NCBI RefSeq assembly: GCF_014805685.1
Contig: NC_060906.1
Location: forward strand, 3,726,194-3,790,193
From: Silurus meridionalis
Lineage: Eukaryota; Chordata; Actinopteri; Siluriformes; Siluridae
DNA length: 64,000 nucleotides
Direction of reading: 5' to 3'
A model generated the notes under the pieces. It had not been told where the DNA came from, searched no databases, and saw only the letters and a program-made list of their open reading frames with translations. Position numbers and translations under genes: made by a program. Shown here piece after piece: positions 52,665 to 63,580 of this stretch; position 1 is the first letter of the stretch, and every line of letters begins with the position of its first letter.

Positions 52665-53790
52665 ATATACAGATGTGAAGAAAATTGTTGGTATCCTTCC
52701 ATTAAAGAAAGAAAAACCCACAAATGTCGCTGAAATAACTTGAAACTGACAAAAGTAATAAATAAAAATATGCTGAAAATTAACTAATAAAAATGCGATA
52801 TTGCTTTTGTGGTTCAACAGAAGCATTTAAATAAAATAATGAAACTGGCCTCGATGAAAATGATGGAACCCGTAACTTAATATTTTGATACACATTCTTT
52901 TGAGGCAATAACTGCAATCAAGCAACTTCTGTAACTCTCAATGAGACTTCTGCACCTGTTAACAGGTATTTTGGCCCACTTCTCATGAGCACTGCTCCAG
53001 CTATCTCAGGTTTAAAGGGTGTCTTCATGTTTCAGCTCGTTCCACAGATGTTCAACAGGATTTAGTTTAGGGTTTAAAGAAGGCCATGTAAGAATAGTCC
53101 CATATTTTGTTCTTTGGTGTTTTTAGCTGTGTGATTTGGGTCATTTTCCTGTTGAAGGACCCATGACCTGTGACTGAGACCAAGCTTTCTGACACTGTGC
53201 AGCATATTTCACTCCAGAATGGCAGGATAATCTTAAGATTTCATTGTACTCTGCACAGATTCAAAACACCCTGTGTCAGATGCAGCAAAGAACATAACCA
53301 AGCTTACTCCATGTTTCACAGTAGCTACAGTGTACTTTTTGTATGCTTCATTTTTGCATCTGTGCACATAGAGCTGATGTGACTTGTCAAAAACTTCCTG
53401 TTTTCCTGTCTCATCTGTCTAAAGGACATTCTACCAGAAGCTGTGTGGCTTGTCAATATGCATTTTGACAAACTCCAGTCTTGCTTTTTTATGATCCATT
53501 AAGTCCATTTTAGCTCAAACAGCGACGGATGGTGCAATCTGACACTGATGTACCTTGAATTTCAAGTTCACCTCTAATCTGTTTGGAAGATGTTCTCGGC
53601 TCTTTGGTTCCTATTTGTATTATCCATCTCAATTTGTCATCAACGTTCCTCTTGCAGCCAAGTCCAGGGAGGTCCGCTACAGTCCCATGGACCGTAAACT
53701 TCTGAATTATATGTGCAACTGTAGTCACAGGAACATCCAGCTGCTTGGAAATGGTCTCCTACCCTTTACCTTTAAGATTCCTGTCTATAT
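52665..53790 (-). pseudogene. Tc1-like transposase remnant
   Basis: The minus-strand frame 53728-53510 encodes the DNA-binding helix-turn-helix region (TVAHIIQKFTVHGTVADLP, then SSKQIRGEL). Downstream DNA to about 52900 keeps the general Tc1 transposase text but has many stops. No intact inverted end pair was found. Cut-and-paste transposase, dead copy. Confidence 0.75.
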
Positions 53791-53861
53791 TTTTTTCCTA
53801 TTATTTTTAAAAATGATTTTATGATTATGATAATGTATATTATTGTTTTATTTTTTTCCAG

Positions 53862-54806
53862 ATGAAAGTTTGTTTTACATTTGACACAAGGGATCAAAAA
53901 ATGTAGAGTTGTTTGCAGTGCAGAAGAGGCTGACACGCTGTTTCAGGAGTTTCATAGCAGCAACATAGGTGCACATTTTGGCCAGTTTAAAACTAGAGAT
54001 GCCATTTCTCAGTGTTACTGCTGGCCTGGCATGTTAGCAGACAGAGAAATGGGTAGGCTTATGCACTGTATTAACATTTCCCTCATTGAAATTATAAATG
54101 TAATACCTGTTTTTTTTATAATAACAAATTCATATAAATAAAATGTCCATGTATCACAGTGTATTGTGTGCCAGAAAAAAAAAGATATAAAGTTAAAGTT
54201 AAATAATATAATATGTGAATATGAATATTTATGATTCTTTACACTTTATTTCTTGATAATACATATTTACAAATGTAAAATATTTATTTCTTAATAATTA
54301 TAAAAGTTTCCTATTCATGTCTGTTTTTGCAGGTCAAGACTCCATTTGAACTGGTTGGAATGGACTTAATTGGAAAGTTGGCCAAATCTGACCAGGAAAA
54401 TCAATATATATGTGTGATAATAGATTATTGCACGAGATGGGCACAGGCATATCCTCTAAAATCAAAGTCTGCTGCAGAAGTTACACAATCCATATTAAAA
54501 TTTGTTTATCAATTTGAAGTGGCGAAATGAATTTTAACAGATCAAGGCAGAGAGTTTATCAACACAGTAAGTATATTCTGCTTCACAAATATTTTTATTT
54601 ATGGAATGTTCTTTGTTGTGTAAACAGTTTTATGTAAAATGACAAAAATGTATGTTATTAACATATTATGTAAATATCGAAACATATCTTCTGTAGATCA
54701 ACACTGAGGTCTGCAAAATGCTTGCTATAAAAAGAAGTCTTTGTGCCCCATACCACCCTCAGACCAACGGATTGGTGGAGAGGCTCAATGGCACTTTACA
54801 GATGTG
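53862..54806 (+). pseudogene. Integrase-like gene with introns, N-terminal and core exons
   Basis: Exon-like pieces read in order: 53862-54052 after ttttttttccag (EEADTLFQEFHSSNIGAHFG, YCWPGM, first half of an H2C2 zinc region), about 54160-54191 after tatcacag (CIVCQKKK, the CxxC half), 54333-54566 between ttttttgcag and GTAAGTAT (FELVGMDLIGKL, IDYCTRWAQAYPLKSKSAA, TDQGREFINT), and 54697-54806 after cttctgtag (IKRSLCAPYHPQTNGLVERL). The D, D and E positions of the integrase core (GMDL, TDQG, NGLVE) are kept. A TGA at 54528-54530 sits where arginine (CGA) is expected. Closest remembered kin are gypsy-derived host genes and Ginger transposons (GIN1/KRBA2-type). Confidence 0.75.
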
Positions 54807-54819
54807 AAGAATGCATCCA

Positions 54820-55480
54820 CAACAGTTAATAAACATAATTACAGAAGAATATTTTAATTAGTTTTTCTATATATGGTACCTGTTTAAATTTGGGAAACAC
54901 CTAGTCTTTGGTGTTTTTTTAGATCAATGCATGTTCCTTTTGTTTAAATACAACAAAAGAGGAACAACACAAAATAATTTTACAGTGAATTGCTGAAGCA
55001 TGTTCTGTGGACAGATTAGTCCAAATGTGAGATTTTTGTCTCTAACAAATGTATTTTCTGTAAGACAGAACAGGAGATATAGTAATAGTGGACGGTCTCA
55101 ATTCCATAGTTGAACATAAAGATGAAAGCTTAATGGGTTGGTGTTTTGGAGCAAGGAAGGTTGGGGATACCAAAATACATCTTCATACATCCACACCATG
55201 CAATTCCATCTGGAATGAGGCTTATTTGAACCGACTACACCGTGCAATGAGACGATTAGCCAAAGCGTATGGCCAAGCTCTGTTAGCATTTTTTTGAGCA
55301 AACAGTTGGCTGGAATTTTATCTATTATGGCCAGTTACTGCACCTAAATCCTTTTGAACTGCTCTGGGATGAACTGGATCACACAAAATAAATTTTCATT
55401 TTGTGATGAACAACACTTTGGCAAGTTTTATAGGAGCCATGGCAAACTATTTCAGCTGAATGTTTGGAGAAATTAACTAT
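54820..55480 (+). pseudogene. Tc1-like transposase remnant inserted after the integrase core
   Basis: The plus strand shows WNEAYLNRLHRAM and, after stops, a LNPFELLWDELD stretch equivalent to the WP-x-x-SPDLNPIE region that ends the DDE domain of Tc1-like transposases. The frame is broken several times. Confidence 0.6.
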
Positions 55481-56079
55481 CTAGATGCAGATAAAAGACT
55501 TATCTTCAGAATCCAGGGTTGTGATGTGAAAGAATCAGACATGATGCCTGCAGGAACAAAGTCAAAATGTTACCTCGTCTGCCACCATTATCTTCACAAT
55601 TGTCGGTACATTAGGTTTAATAACCGAATGGTGTCCCTTCCACCCTTCTTTTTATTTTTATTATCAATAATAACAGGATTCAACCAGATTTAGCATGGTC
55701 CAGGCTGGCCAGACTTGGCCTGTCCATGACCTTCCAACATGATGTCATTGCACCTGCAGTGGTAGAGACTAATTCTTGAAACTAATGCTTTACACATTTG
55801 CACCCAATCACTTATTATGAATATGCCGATTATAATTTATCACTTTCTTCTGTAATGATTATTATTAAATTATCAAAAGGTATCAAAAGTAATAACAGTA
55901 ATAAAAATAAACAAATATTTTTGTTGTTGTTTGGACAAAGAAAATCTTCAGAACGTTCAACAAACTTCATTACCTTGTTTGTTGTATAGAAACAAAATGA
56001 AACATGCACGTTTTACAAAAAAGACTAGTGTTTCCAAACTTTTGACACATGTATATTTGTTTCTGTCATATTTTGAATA
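55481..56079. other. AT-rich sequence without recognised genes
   Basis: AT-rich DNA between the Tc1-like remnant and the solo LTR. Open frames are short and unsupported. Confidence 0.5.
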
Positions 56080-56540
56080 TGTCAGGGATCCACCTGCCAC
56101 GCCTTCTTTGGTGGCTCTCATGCCTCTGCTCTCCCTAGAGCTCTGGGCTTAACCACGCACACCTGGGGCTCATGATCACTCATACTTCTGCTCTCTCTGG
56201 AGATCCAGGCTTAATCACACACACCTGGGGCTCATCATCACTCCACCTCGCTCCTACACAAGCTCCTCACTCACAATCACTCCCTTGTTCGTTATTGTTT
56301 GTATTGATTGTGAAGGTATGTGTTCAGTGATTCATGCAGGACTCCCGTGCATCTTGGATCAGCTACGCTTCTTCCCAAGCACACTTCGGACTCTCTTAAC
56401 CTCAGGAGTGCCGTGTGTGTGTGTGTGTGTGTGTGTGCGCGTGCGTGTGCTTGTGTGTATCGCTCTCCCTCATTTTCGTCACTAAAGCCTGAGCGTGCTG
56501 TAATTCGGCTTCCGCCTCCTGTTTCACTCGCACCCTGACA
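56080..56540 (+). mobile_element. Solo LTR, 461 bp
   Basis: TGTCAGGGATCC at the left and CACCCTGACA at the right, flanked by GAATA and GAACA (likely target duplication with one change). A (TG)n tract lies at 56412-56455. It starts with the same CCACCTGCCACGCC text as the nested LTR at 28851-29159. Confidence 0.75.
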
Positions 56541-56597
56541 GAACACCTATTGTTGTAGAGCCCTTGCAAAACTGGTTGAGGACAAACCCAATACCTT

Positions 56598-56735
56598 GGG
56601 TTTATGAGGAGGTTTATGGATGTGGTAAAGGAAGACATGCAGGTAAGTTGGTTCGAAAGAGGCAGATGTAGAGGACACTGGGGTATGGAGACGGATGATC
56701 TGCTGTGGTGACCCCAAAAGGGAGCAGCCGAAAGA
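56598..56735 (+). mobile_element. 3' fragment of the RTE-like LINE
   Basis: The text gaggtttatggatgtggt and gggagcagccgaaagatgat matches the last part of the 31.3-kb element (RFMDVVREDM to the stop) with indels. 5' truncated. Confidence 0.75.
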
Positions 56736-56739
56736 TGAT

Positions 56740-57110
56740 CACCTGTTAGTGGGAGGAATATTATTAGGCAGCAAGTGAAACTTTTTTCTCAAAGTTGATG
56801 TGTTAGAAGCAGGGAAAATCAGCAAGCATAAGGATTTGAGCGAGTTTGACAACAGCCATATTATGACGTTTAGACAACTGGGTCAGAGCATCTCGAAAAC
56901 TGCAGCTCTTGTGGGGTGTTCCTGGACCGCAATGGTCAGAATTACTAAAGGTGGTCCAAGGAAGGAACAGTGGTGAACCAGCAACAGGGTCACAGGCAGC
57001 CAAGGCTCGTTGATGCACGTTGGGGAGCGAAGGCTGGCCTATGTGGTCAGATCCAACAGACGAGCACCTGTAGCTCAAACTGCTGAAGAAGTTAAATTCT
57101 GTTAATGCTT
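56740..57110 (+). pseudogene. Tc1/mariner-type transposase N-terminal remnant
   Basis: The plus-strand text encodes [33 protein letters not shown] and VRSNRRAPVAQTAEEV, a helix-turn-helix transposase N-terminus of a Tc1/mariner branch common in fish. There are frame breaks in between and the catalytic part is absent. Confidence 0.7.
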
Positions 57111-57289
57111 GACAGGTCATACCTGTTTTGACCATCGTACATCATACAAAATTATGTCTGTTCAGTGTACATCATTTAAAAAAGAATATAGAAAACTGTA
57201 TGAAATTTGTATAAAATAGTTATTATTAACATGTTACATGTTTCCTAAGGTTGATGGTTCCTTGAACAAGGAAACAGTTGAACATCGAA

Positions 57290-57545
57290 TGCCATAAAAA
57301 AAATTATGGACATTGTTGATATTAATGTGGAAAAAACACACAACAGAAAAAAAAAGGCAATGAACATCGCAAAGTAGGAAAACTTGACCCTAATTATTTT
57401 GGTCTATTTATAGTCCCCAAAATAGAGGGGAAAAGTGTTGATCTTGTGAATTCAGATGGCTGGTTAACATGCAAGGTCAACATTGTCCATCTCAAACACC
57501 ATTATGAGAAGACATCAACAATTTGCCCCCTCTCAGCCACTTAAT
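57290..57545 (+). pseudogene. Integrase C-terminal (GPY/F-like) domain of the split gene
   Basis: The frame near 57376-57520 reads GKLDPNYFGLFIVPKIEGKS, then WLTCKVNIVHLKHHYE, a GPY/F-like module that follows the core in gypsy-type integrases. Its orientation and order match the exons at 53862-54806. The ~2.5 kb between is filled by a Tc1-like remnant, a solo LTR, a LINE tail and another transposase remnant. Confidence 0.6.
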
Positions 57546-58624
57546 AAAACCTCCTCTCCTCCTCCACCTGAAGGCTCCTCTACTCCTCCACCTTGTAGCA
57601 TCTGGGTAAGGGTCATTTATACTTCATGTCCCAGGCATTCCTTTTAACCCTTGACATCTGCGTTTCAATCAAAGGATAAGCACCACAGCTTACACCTTTA
57701 ATTGAGAGATTTTCATACCACAGTGTCCTACCCCCACCCTGGAAGACACAAAGCAGAACAGACCCTTAGCTTTTCTGGTTGACTTCACAGGGACACTCAA
57801 TCCATAAAACAATCCACTCTCAAAACTCGCCCCCAGTACGTCGAGTATGACACATATACCCACACCACAAGGGATTATTTTTTTTTTATCAATTAAATAA
57901 TAAATAAAATGTTCCACATTCCATGACAGACCTATATCTTATATGACTCAAAACCCTTTTGAGAGATCTTCCAGTGAGCTTTACCTTCAAGAACTTCTCC
58001 TACTCAGACTTCAAGAGAACCTGGAAGAAATTCTAACTGCCTCTTAACGGACTCTTCAGGAATTCCCTTTGTCGACCGCATCCGGACTCTTGTGCAACAA
58101 GCCAATGCAAGTAACTATTTTACCAACCAGTTTAAATGCGTGATAAAGCTTGAGCCCTTTATTTTTAAGGTGAATTTGAATTTTCTTGATTCTCGTTTAA
58201 GTTGTTATTTTTTCTTTCTTTCTCTCTCTTCTTTTTCATTCTCTTCCTTCTTTTTACCTATACAATTTTTGTTTCTTTTATTTTTATTTTCTTTCTTTTT
58301 GTATGTTTGTGTAGTTAGTTCTATGTAGTGTTTATCTCATTAATTAAACGCTGTATTTGTCATAAGTGATTATCTCTAAATACCACTCACATTTCAAAGT
58401 TCCTGCAATATTTGATCTGAACTACATGCTCTATTAATTGTATGGTATAAAGTAAAGGGGGGGTCGCGTCTTTCTTGGCTGGGGAGATACCCCTTTAATA
58501 GATTATAATGTCTGTTTGGTAAAGAACAGACCAAATAATTGTAATGTTAATTTCATTACTGTTAATTTAATTTAATTTAAATATGTAGGAGTAACTATAA
58601 CCTGTTATAATTACTCAATATTCC
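57546..58624. other. Non-coding region
   Basis: A T-rich tract at 58200-58300 and otherwise no recognised gene or repeat. Confidence 0.4.
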
Positions 58625-59745
58625 CCTTTTTGCAAGACATTTTGTTACACAATGAATATTCTTCACTTATTCAACAAAAAAGTGAGAGTAATAAAAATCT
58701 GTCTATCAAGACACAGAAACCAACATCTAAGACCATGCAATCTTTCAAGAGGGCAAAGTGTGTTCCACAACACACTCATTGTTCGTCAAATGAGCAAGAA
58801 ATGGTGAGTGAAAAATCGATCTCCACTAAATACCTCAAATGTGACTATGCACCCGGTGATGATCATGATAGCGCCACGCTCAAAACAGACACTCCAGCAT
58901 TTTAAGAAGACACTAACAGAGTCTTCTGATAAGCAGTCAGGGAATGGCAATGTGTCAAAACTTGAAACTCCCCAAAAATCTTTTTCACCCACAAATATTG
59001 TGTGTGTAATAAACCACAGTCTAAAATTGCCCATCACCTTAAAACCCATTAACACACTGAGAAAGAAATTGCTGCTGCATTCTTGCTCCCTAAATACTTC
59101 CAGGACAGAAAAAAATTACTTAAGCAGCTACGAAACAAAGGCAATTATAAACATAATTAAGAGGTTATGGAAAGTAAAAGTGGACCACTGAAAGTTAGAA
59201 GAAGGCAAGGAACAATGAATAATAAACTAAGTGCCAAAACACATGTGCACTGTGTTTACTGTAAAGGCCTGTTTGTTCGCAAGAAGCTGTGGCGCCATAC
59301 AAGGACAATCAAGGATGTCTTCTGAGTCTGAAGCTACTGCTAAAGTGAAAGTCCTAATTTTAGCAGATATTGCAGAGTCAACAGTTTCCCAAACAATATC
59401 TCCTGAGGTGTTGAAAGTCTTGGGAAATATGAAGAATGAAGACGTTTCATCTGTAGTTCAAAATTATTTCTCATACTTCAGTCGAGTCAGTGTCTTTACA
59501 ACAAGCATGGAAGCGATCCAACGAAATCCGAATACATCAGACAGAAGGTCTTGAAAAAGGAGAACCAGAAGGTAACAGACATGAGGGATCTCTGGGATAA
59601 GAGACGACCCACCACACCACTGTCAACAATCCAGAGTGAACGTGTAAATGTGAGGGACAACAGCATACAAATATACCAGTTCACCAAACACTCTATATCC
59701 ATGCTCCCTTCAGATCTGCTTCTTTACCTAAGAAAAATCTACTGA
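58625..59745 (+). pseudogene. Decayed coding sequence of unknown family
   Basis: Several short plus-strand frames in series: 58630-58905 and 58808-59191 (lysine-rich), then a CVYCKGLFVRKKLWRH zinc-finger-like stretch near 59250. After that come QTISPEVLKVLGNMKNEDVS (frame 59231-59554) and NKHGSDPTKSEYIRQKV near 59505. They look like pieces of one protein with frameshifts. I have seen similar text in uncharacterised fish proteins linked to mobile elements but cannot name it. Confidence 0.45.
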
Positions 59746-60100
59746 TCAAAGGCTTGACTAAATAAATGTGTTTTTCGAGTTAAACACTGAGACTGTGTCT
59801 GAGTCCCGAACACTGATTGGAAGGCTGTGCCATAACTGTGAGGCTTTATAAGAGAAAGATCTGCCCCCTGATGTAGTCTTCATTATTTGAGGAACCAACA
59901 GATAGCCTGCACCTTTTGATCTAAGTAGGCGTGGAGGATCATATTGTTACAGAAGTTCACTCAGATACTGCGGCGTGAGACCGTTAAGTGCCTTATACGT
60001 CAATAGTATTGTTTTATAATCAATGTGATGTAATTGGGAGCTGGCTGATGAAGGGCACAAGGTATCATTTTAATTTCATCTGTGTGGGAAATTTGGTGGT
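59746..60100. repeat. Candidate dispersed repeat
   Basis: Text such as cgtgagaccgttaagtgcct and gcacaaggtatcattttaat resembles a repeat common in otophysan fish genomes. From memory only. Confidence 0.4.
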
Positions 60101-60234
60101 TTTGGAATGTTTATTTTAGCCATCTCCATTGAAGCTAATGGTTAATGCTTGGCAGGTCTGTTGAGTTATGTTCTCATCAGTTATGTTATATTATGTTGCT
60201 TACTATTATTATTATTTTTTTTTTTTTTTTTTTT

Positions 60235-60544
60235 TTCTTATGCTAGATTATGATACTGACTGTTGTATACCCAAAAATGTGCAAGAGTTTATTGTGCGCA
60301 TGTGTAAATTAATGGGACTTTTGACAAAAAAAAAAAAAAAAGTGGACCTGTTGCTGCTCCCTCGAGCTCTGGAAATACTTCAAATTCACTACGCCAGTCA
60401 GGGTAAGCCTAGAATTATCGCCCTATACACTGAACTAACTTCGTTAAAGAAGGAATCTAATGAGACGATAACAGACTACATTATCCGAGCTGAGAAAGCG
60501 ATGACTTCCCTAAGAAATGCAAAAGAAGTAATAAGTGACAGACT
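60235..60544 (+). pseudogene. Retrotransposon gag-like fragment
   Basis: The open plus-strand frame includes ALEILQIHYASQGKPRI, then YTELTSLKKESNETITDYII and NAKEVISDRL, typical of gag polyproteins of the UBN2 type in LTR retrotransposons. The DIRS element at 60545 cuts it in mid-domain. A poly-A stretch near 60330 disturbs the N-terminal part. Confidence 0.6.
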
Positions 60545-62433
60545 GTTCCCCTTCAGGAACTCGAGCTGCGTCGAAACGCTATGGGAACGCCCCTGCGTGA
60601 CCACGCTCTGAACCACGTGTGAAATCTAGCCAATAGGCAAGCCGTGACGTCATAGACAGGCGACGTCGCGTAAACCAGGAAGCTACAAGATGGCTGTGCG
60701 GTGGTAGCGACATTAGCTTCTGCTCGTTCAGGTAAGCGCTTTGAGTGTGTTATCTGTGCAGTCATGGGCTTATATGCAGGCAGAATTCCGTCTGCGTGTC
60801 TCCTGCTTGCCCCGATTTATTTCGGGGGGGGTGACACGCAGCCGATGTGTTGTTTGCTTAGCTTAGGAGCGTGCTTAGTCGGCTCTCGAGGGTATCGGTT
60901 GTTAGCATTTTAGCCGTCCGGCTATGCGCTCCCGGCTGCGAGGCGAGCTCCCGTTCCCCGGGGTGAGCGCTCGTTGGTATCGGTTCTTTTCCCGGTGTGT
61001 GACGCGGTGCTCCGTATTTCTTCCTTCGTGGTTTGGGAATTTCAGAGAGCGCTCTCCGAGGTGAGCGCTCTCCCTCGAGGCTTCGGCTATCGATGGTATC
61101 GGCTGTTAGCTTTTAGCCGTGTGGCTACGCGCTACCGGCTGCTAGCCGGGCTCCCGTTCCCCGGGGAGAGCGCTCGTTTGAGAACGGTTCTTCCCCCGGT
61201 GCGTTCGTGGTGCTCCGTATTTCTTCCTCCGAGGTGGAATAAATTTCGGGAAGAAATTGGGGATAGCATGCCTGGCGGCTGCTTCTTCTCCCGGTGCGGG
61301 CGGCGCAGCATTACATGTCTCTCTCTCCAAGGAGGATGAGCTGGTGGATGCTGGCGAGCCTGCGGACTCCTCACAGCCTGTGCTGTAGATGGAGCTCATT
61401 GTGGTCGTGGCACGGGCCGGGTCCAAGCTGGATTAGCTTGGCCGGTCGTGTGGCGGGAGCAGCGCGCGCCAGTGAGCTGGTTGTGCGTCTCCTGCACTGT
61501 GTCACAGCCTCAGTGCCTCCCCTGATCTGCGCACCGAGGTGTCTGGGTCCTGGGAGGCCCGTGGCGTGCGTGCTTTTCCGATGTTCTTCGCCAGCGCGAA
61601 TGTTATTGGAGGTGCGTGGCGCGGCTACGGACGTTGTCGCCAGGTAGAGACGCTAGCTAGCTATCTCTCCCCGAGTGTTACGTCTGTGACGGCTATCGGT
61701 TTGCCTACGTAGCGCCGCTTGGCTCTGGTGCGTAGCGCTGTGCGGCGGGTCAGGCTACGGGTTGCTTCCACACGATGAGTGTGTTGCAGGCATACCAGGC
61801 TGGCCTGCTGTGGGGGATGATGCGAGCTTCCTTCTGAGCGTCATGGTGTCCCTCCTGGCCTGACCTGGTGACGCTGTGGGTAAGGGCAGTTGCTGGCGGG
61901 TTCAGGAGACCGCAGTGGCGTTTCAGTGGTAGTTCCTCGCTGCTCCGATGGGGCTGCTCGGCGGCTCTCTGGGCCCGAGGAGGGGCTGGACGGCCTGTGG
62001 GTCGTCCTCGCCTCTAGTGTACGGGCTGTGGTGCGTAGGCCTGATGGCTTGCGTCTTGGAGGGCGGTGCGCACCTCATGCTACGGTGCTCGTCCCTCCCT
62101 GGCACCACCGGGAGGCCGGTCTGTCGGCCCTGCCACAGGGTGTTCGGGACGCTGCCTCCCTCTAGCGGTTAACTCCCTTATTTCCGCCCGACAGTTCGTT
62201 GCGGAGGGGGGTCATTCGCTGCCTCTCAGGGGGCTTCGGCGGCCGCAGTACGCTGCTCCTGCCGTTTGGGTTCAGGAGGACTGTCTGTTAGCCCTGCCAT
62301 GGGTCGTGTTCAGGGCGCAGCTTCTCCAGCGGTTTACTCCCTGTATTTCGCCCGTATGATCGCTGCGGACGGGGGGTTCCGCCGCCTCTCAGGAGGTGTG
62401 GTCGGCTGCAGAGCACCGCTCCAGCCGCTCTGA

Positions 62434-63055
62434 GTGGGTCAGGGCCGGCCCGAGGGGTTGGTTCTCCCTGTGGGGACTTTCTGTCAGTCTGTAGGGCTGC
62501 CTGGAGTCTCTCGGGGGTCCTGCGTACTGTGGAGAAGGGCTGCGCGATTCGGTTCGCATCTTCTCCTCCCCGGCTCGACGGGGTGTGTCCCGCCCTGGCG
62601 GGACCCGTGCAGGCTCTGGTCCTGGAACAGGAAGTGCGCACACTCCTGGGGTACGGGGCCATTGAGGTGGTTCCCCCCCTCAGTTTGCGAGTCAGGCTGC
62701 TACTGCCCGTGCTTCGTTGTTCCGAAGAAGGACGGTGGGTTGCATCCCATTCTGGATCTCCACTGCTTGGACCACTCGCTTTGAGGCTCGGGTTCAGGCT
62801 TTCTCATTTAGAGAGATCGTGTCTCAGGTCAAGTCCGTGGACTGGTTTGTCATACGCTAGATCTGGAGGTTGCATGCTACCATGCAGCCGTCCTTCAGCG
62901 TGCACGGGAGGTTCCTGGGGTTGCTTTCGGGGCAAAGCTTCCCTATGTCGGTCCTTCCGTGCGGCCGAGCGCCCTCACCTCGTGCCTTCACAGAGTGCGT
63001 GAACGCGGCACTGACCCCGCTGCGGCTTTAGGGCATCCGCATTCTGTATTATGTC
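62434..63055 (+). pseudogene. DIRS reverse transcriptase, decayed
   Basis: Frame 62529-63002 shows QALVLEQEVRTLLGYGAIEVVPP. Frame 62434-62784 shows CFVVPKKDGGLHPILDLHCLD. Near 63045 the active-site box reads YYVND where YIDD/YLDD is expected, so a catalytic aspartate appears changed to asparagine. Frames change several times. Confidence 0.75.
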
Positions 63056-63428
63056 AACGATTGGCCCCGTTTTAGGGACTCCTTGTTGTCGCGTAACGCT
63101 AACGACGGACGCTTTCCTCACGGGGTGGGGAGCGGTCATGAGTGGCCACTCCGCCCAGGGTCTGTGGAGCGGCCCGCGTCTCTTGTGGCACGTAGGTTGC
63201 CGGGAGGTGCTGGCGGTGTTGTTGGGGTTACAACACTTCCTCCCAGTCCTTAGAGATCGCTATGTGTTGGTCCGCTCGGACAATGCTGCAGTGGTCTCGT
63301 ACATCGTCCACCGGGGGGTCCTCCGGTCTCGCCCTTGTGAGCAATGGGCGCAGGGGGTCCTCCTGTGGTCCCGGGTCAAACTCCTCTCATTTAGAGCCGG
63401 TTACGTCCCGGGACGGTTGGATGTCTGA
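63051..63428 (+). pseudogene. DIRS RNase H domain
   Basis: LTTDAFLTGWGAVMSG, REVLAVLLGLQHFLP and VRSDNAAVVSYI give the D, E and D positions of RNase H in one open frame, which ends TGA at 63426 shortly after SFRAGYVPGRLDV, where relatives continue with a GADLLSRQ-type stretch. Confidence 0.75.
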
Positions 63429-63580
63429 GCAGTCGCCCTGTCGAGACAGTGGCTGCCGTGGGTCGGTCTTGGCGGAGGCTATGTCTGTACGCCTTTCCCC
63501 CGATTGCGCTGCTCTCGGGAGTTCTGGGAAAGTTTTGCCGGTAGGGAGTCTGTCTCCTCCGGGTAGCACCTTGTGGGCGG

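Noticed and set aside
53862..54806. Ordinary gypsy LTR retrotransposon integrase
   Set aside because: Not fully excluded, but the clear splice-like boundaries, absence of reverse transcriptase and of LTRs make a plain gypsy copy unlikely.
61132..62662. Arginine/proline-rich frames on the minus strand
   Set aside because: G+C-rich antisense of the decayed DIRS element, with no motif.
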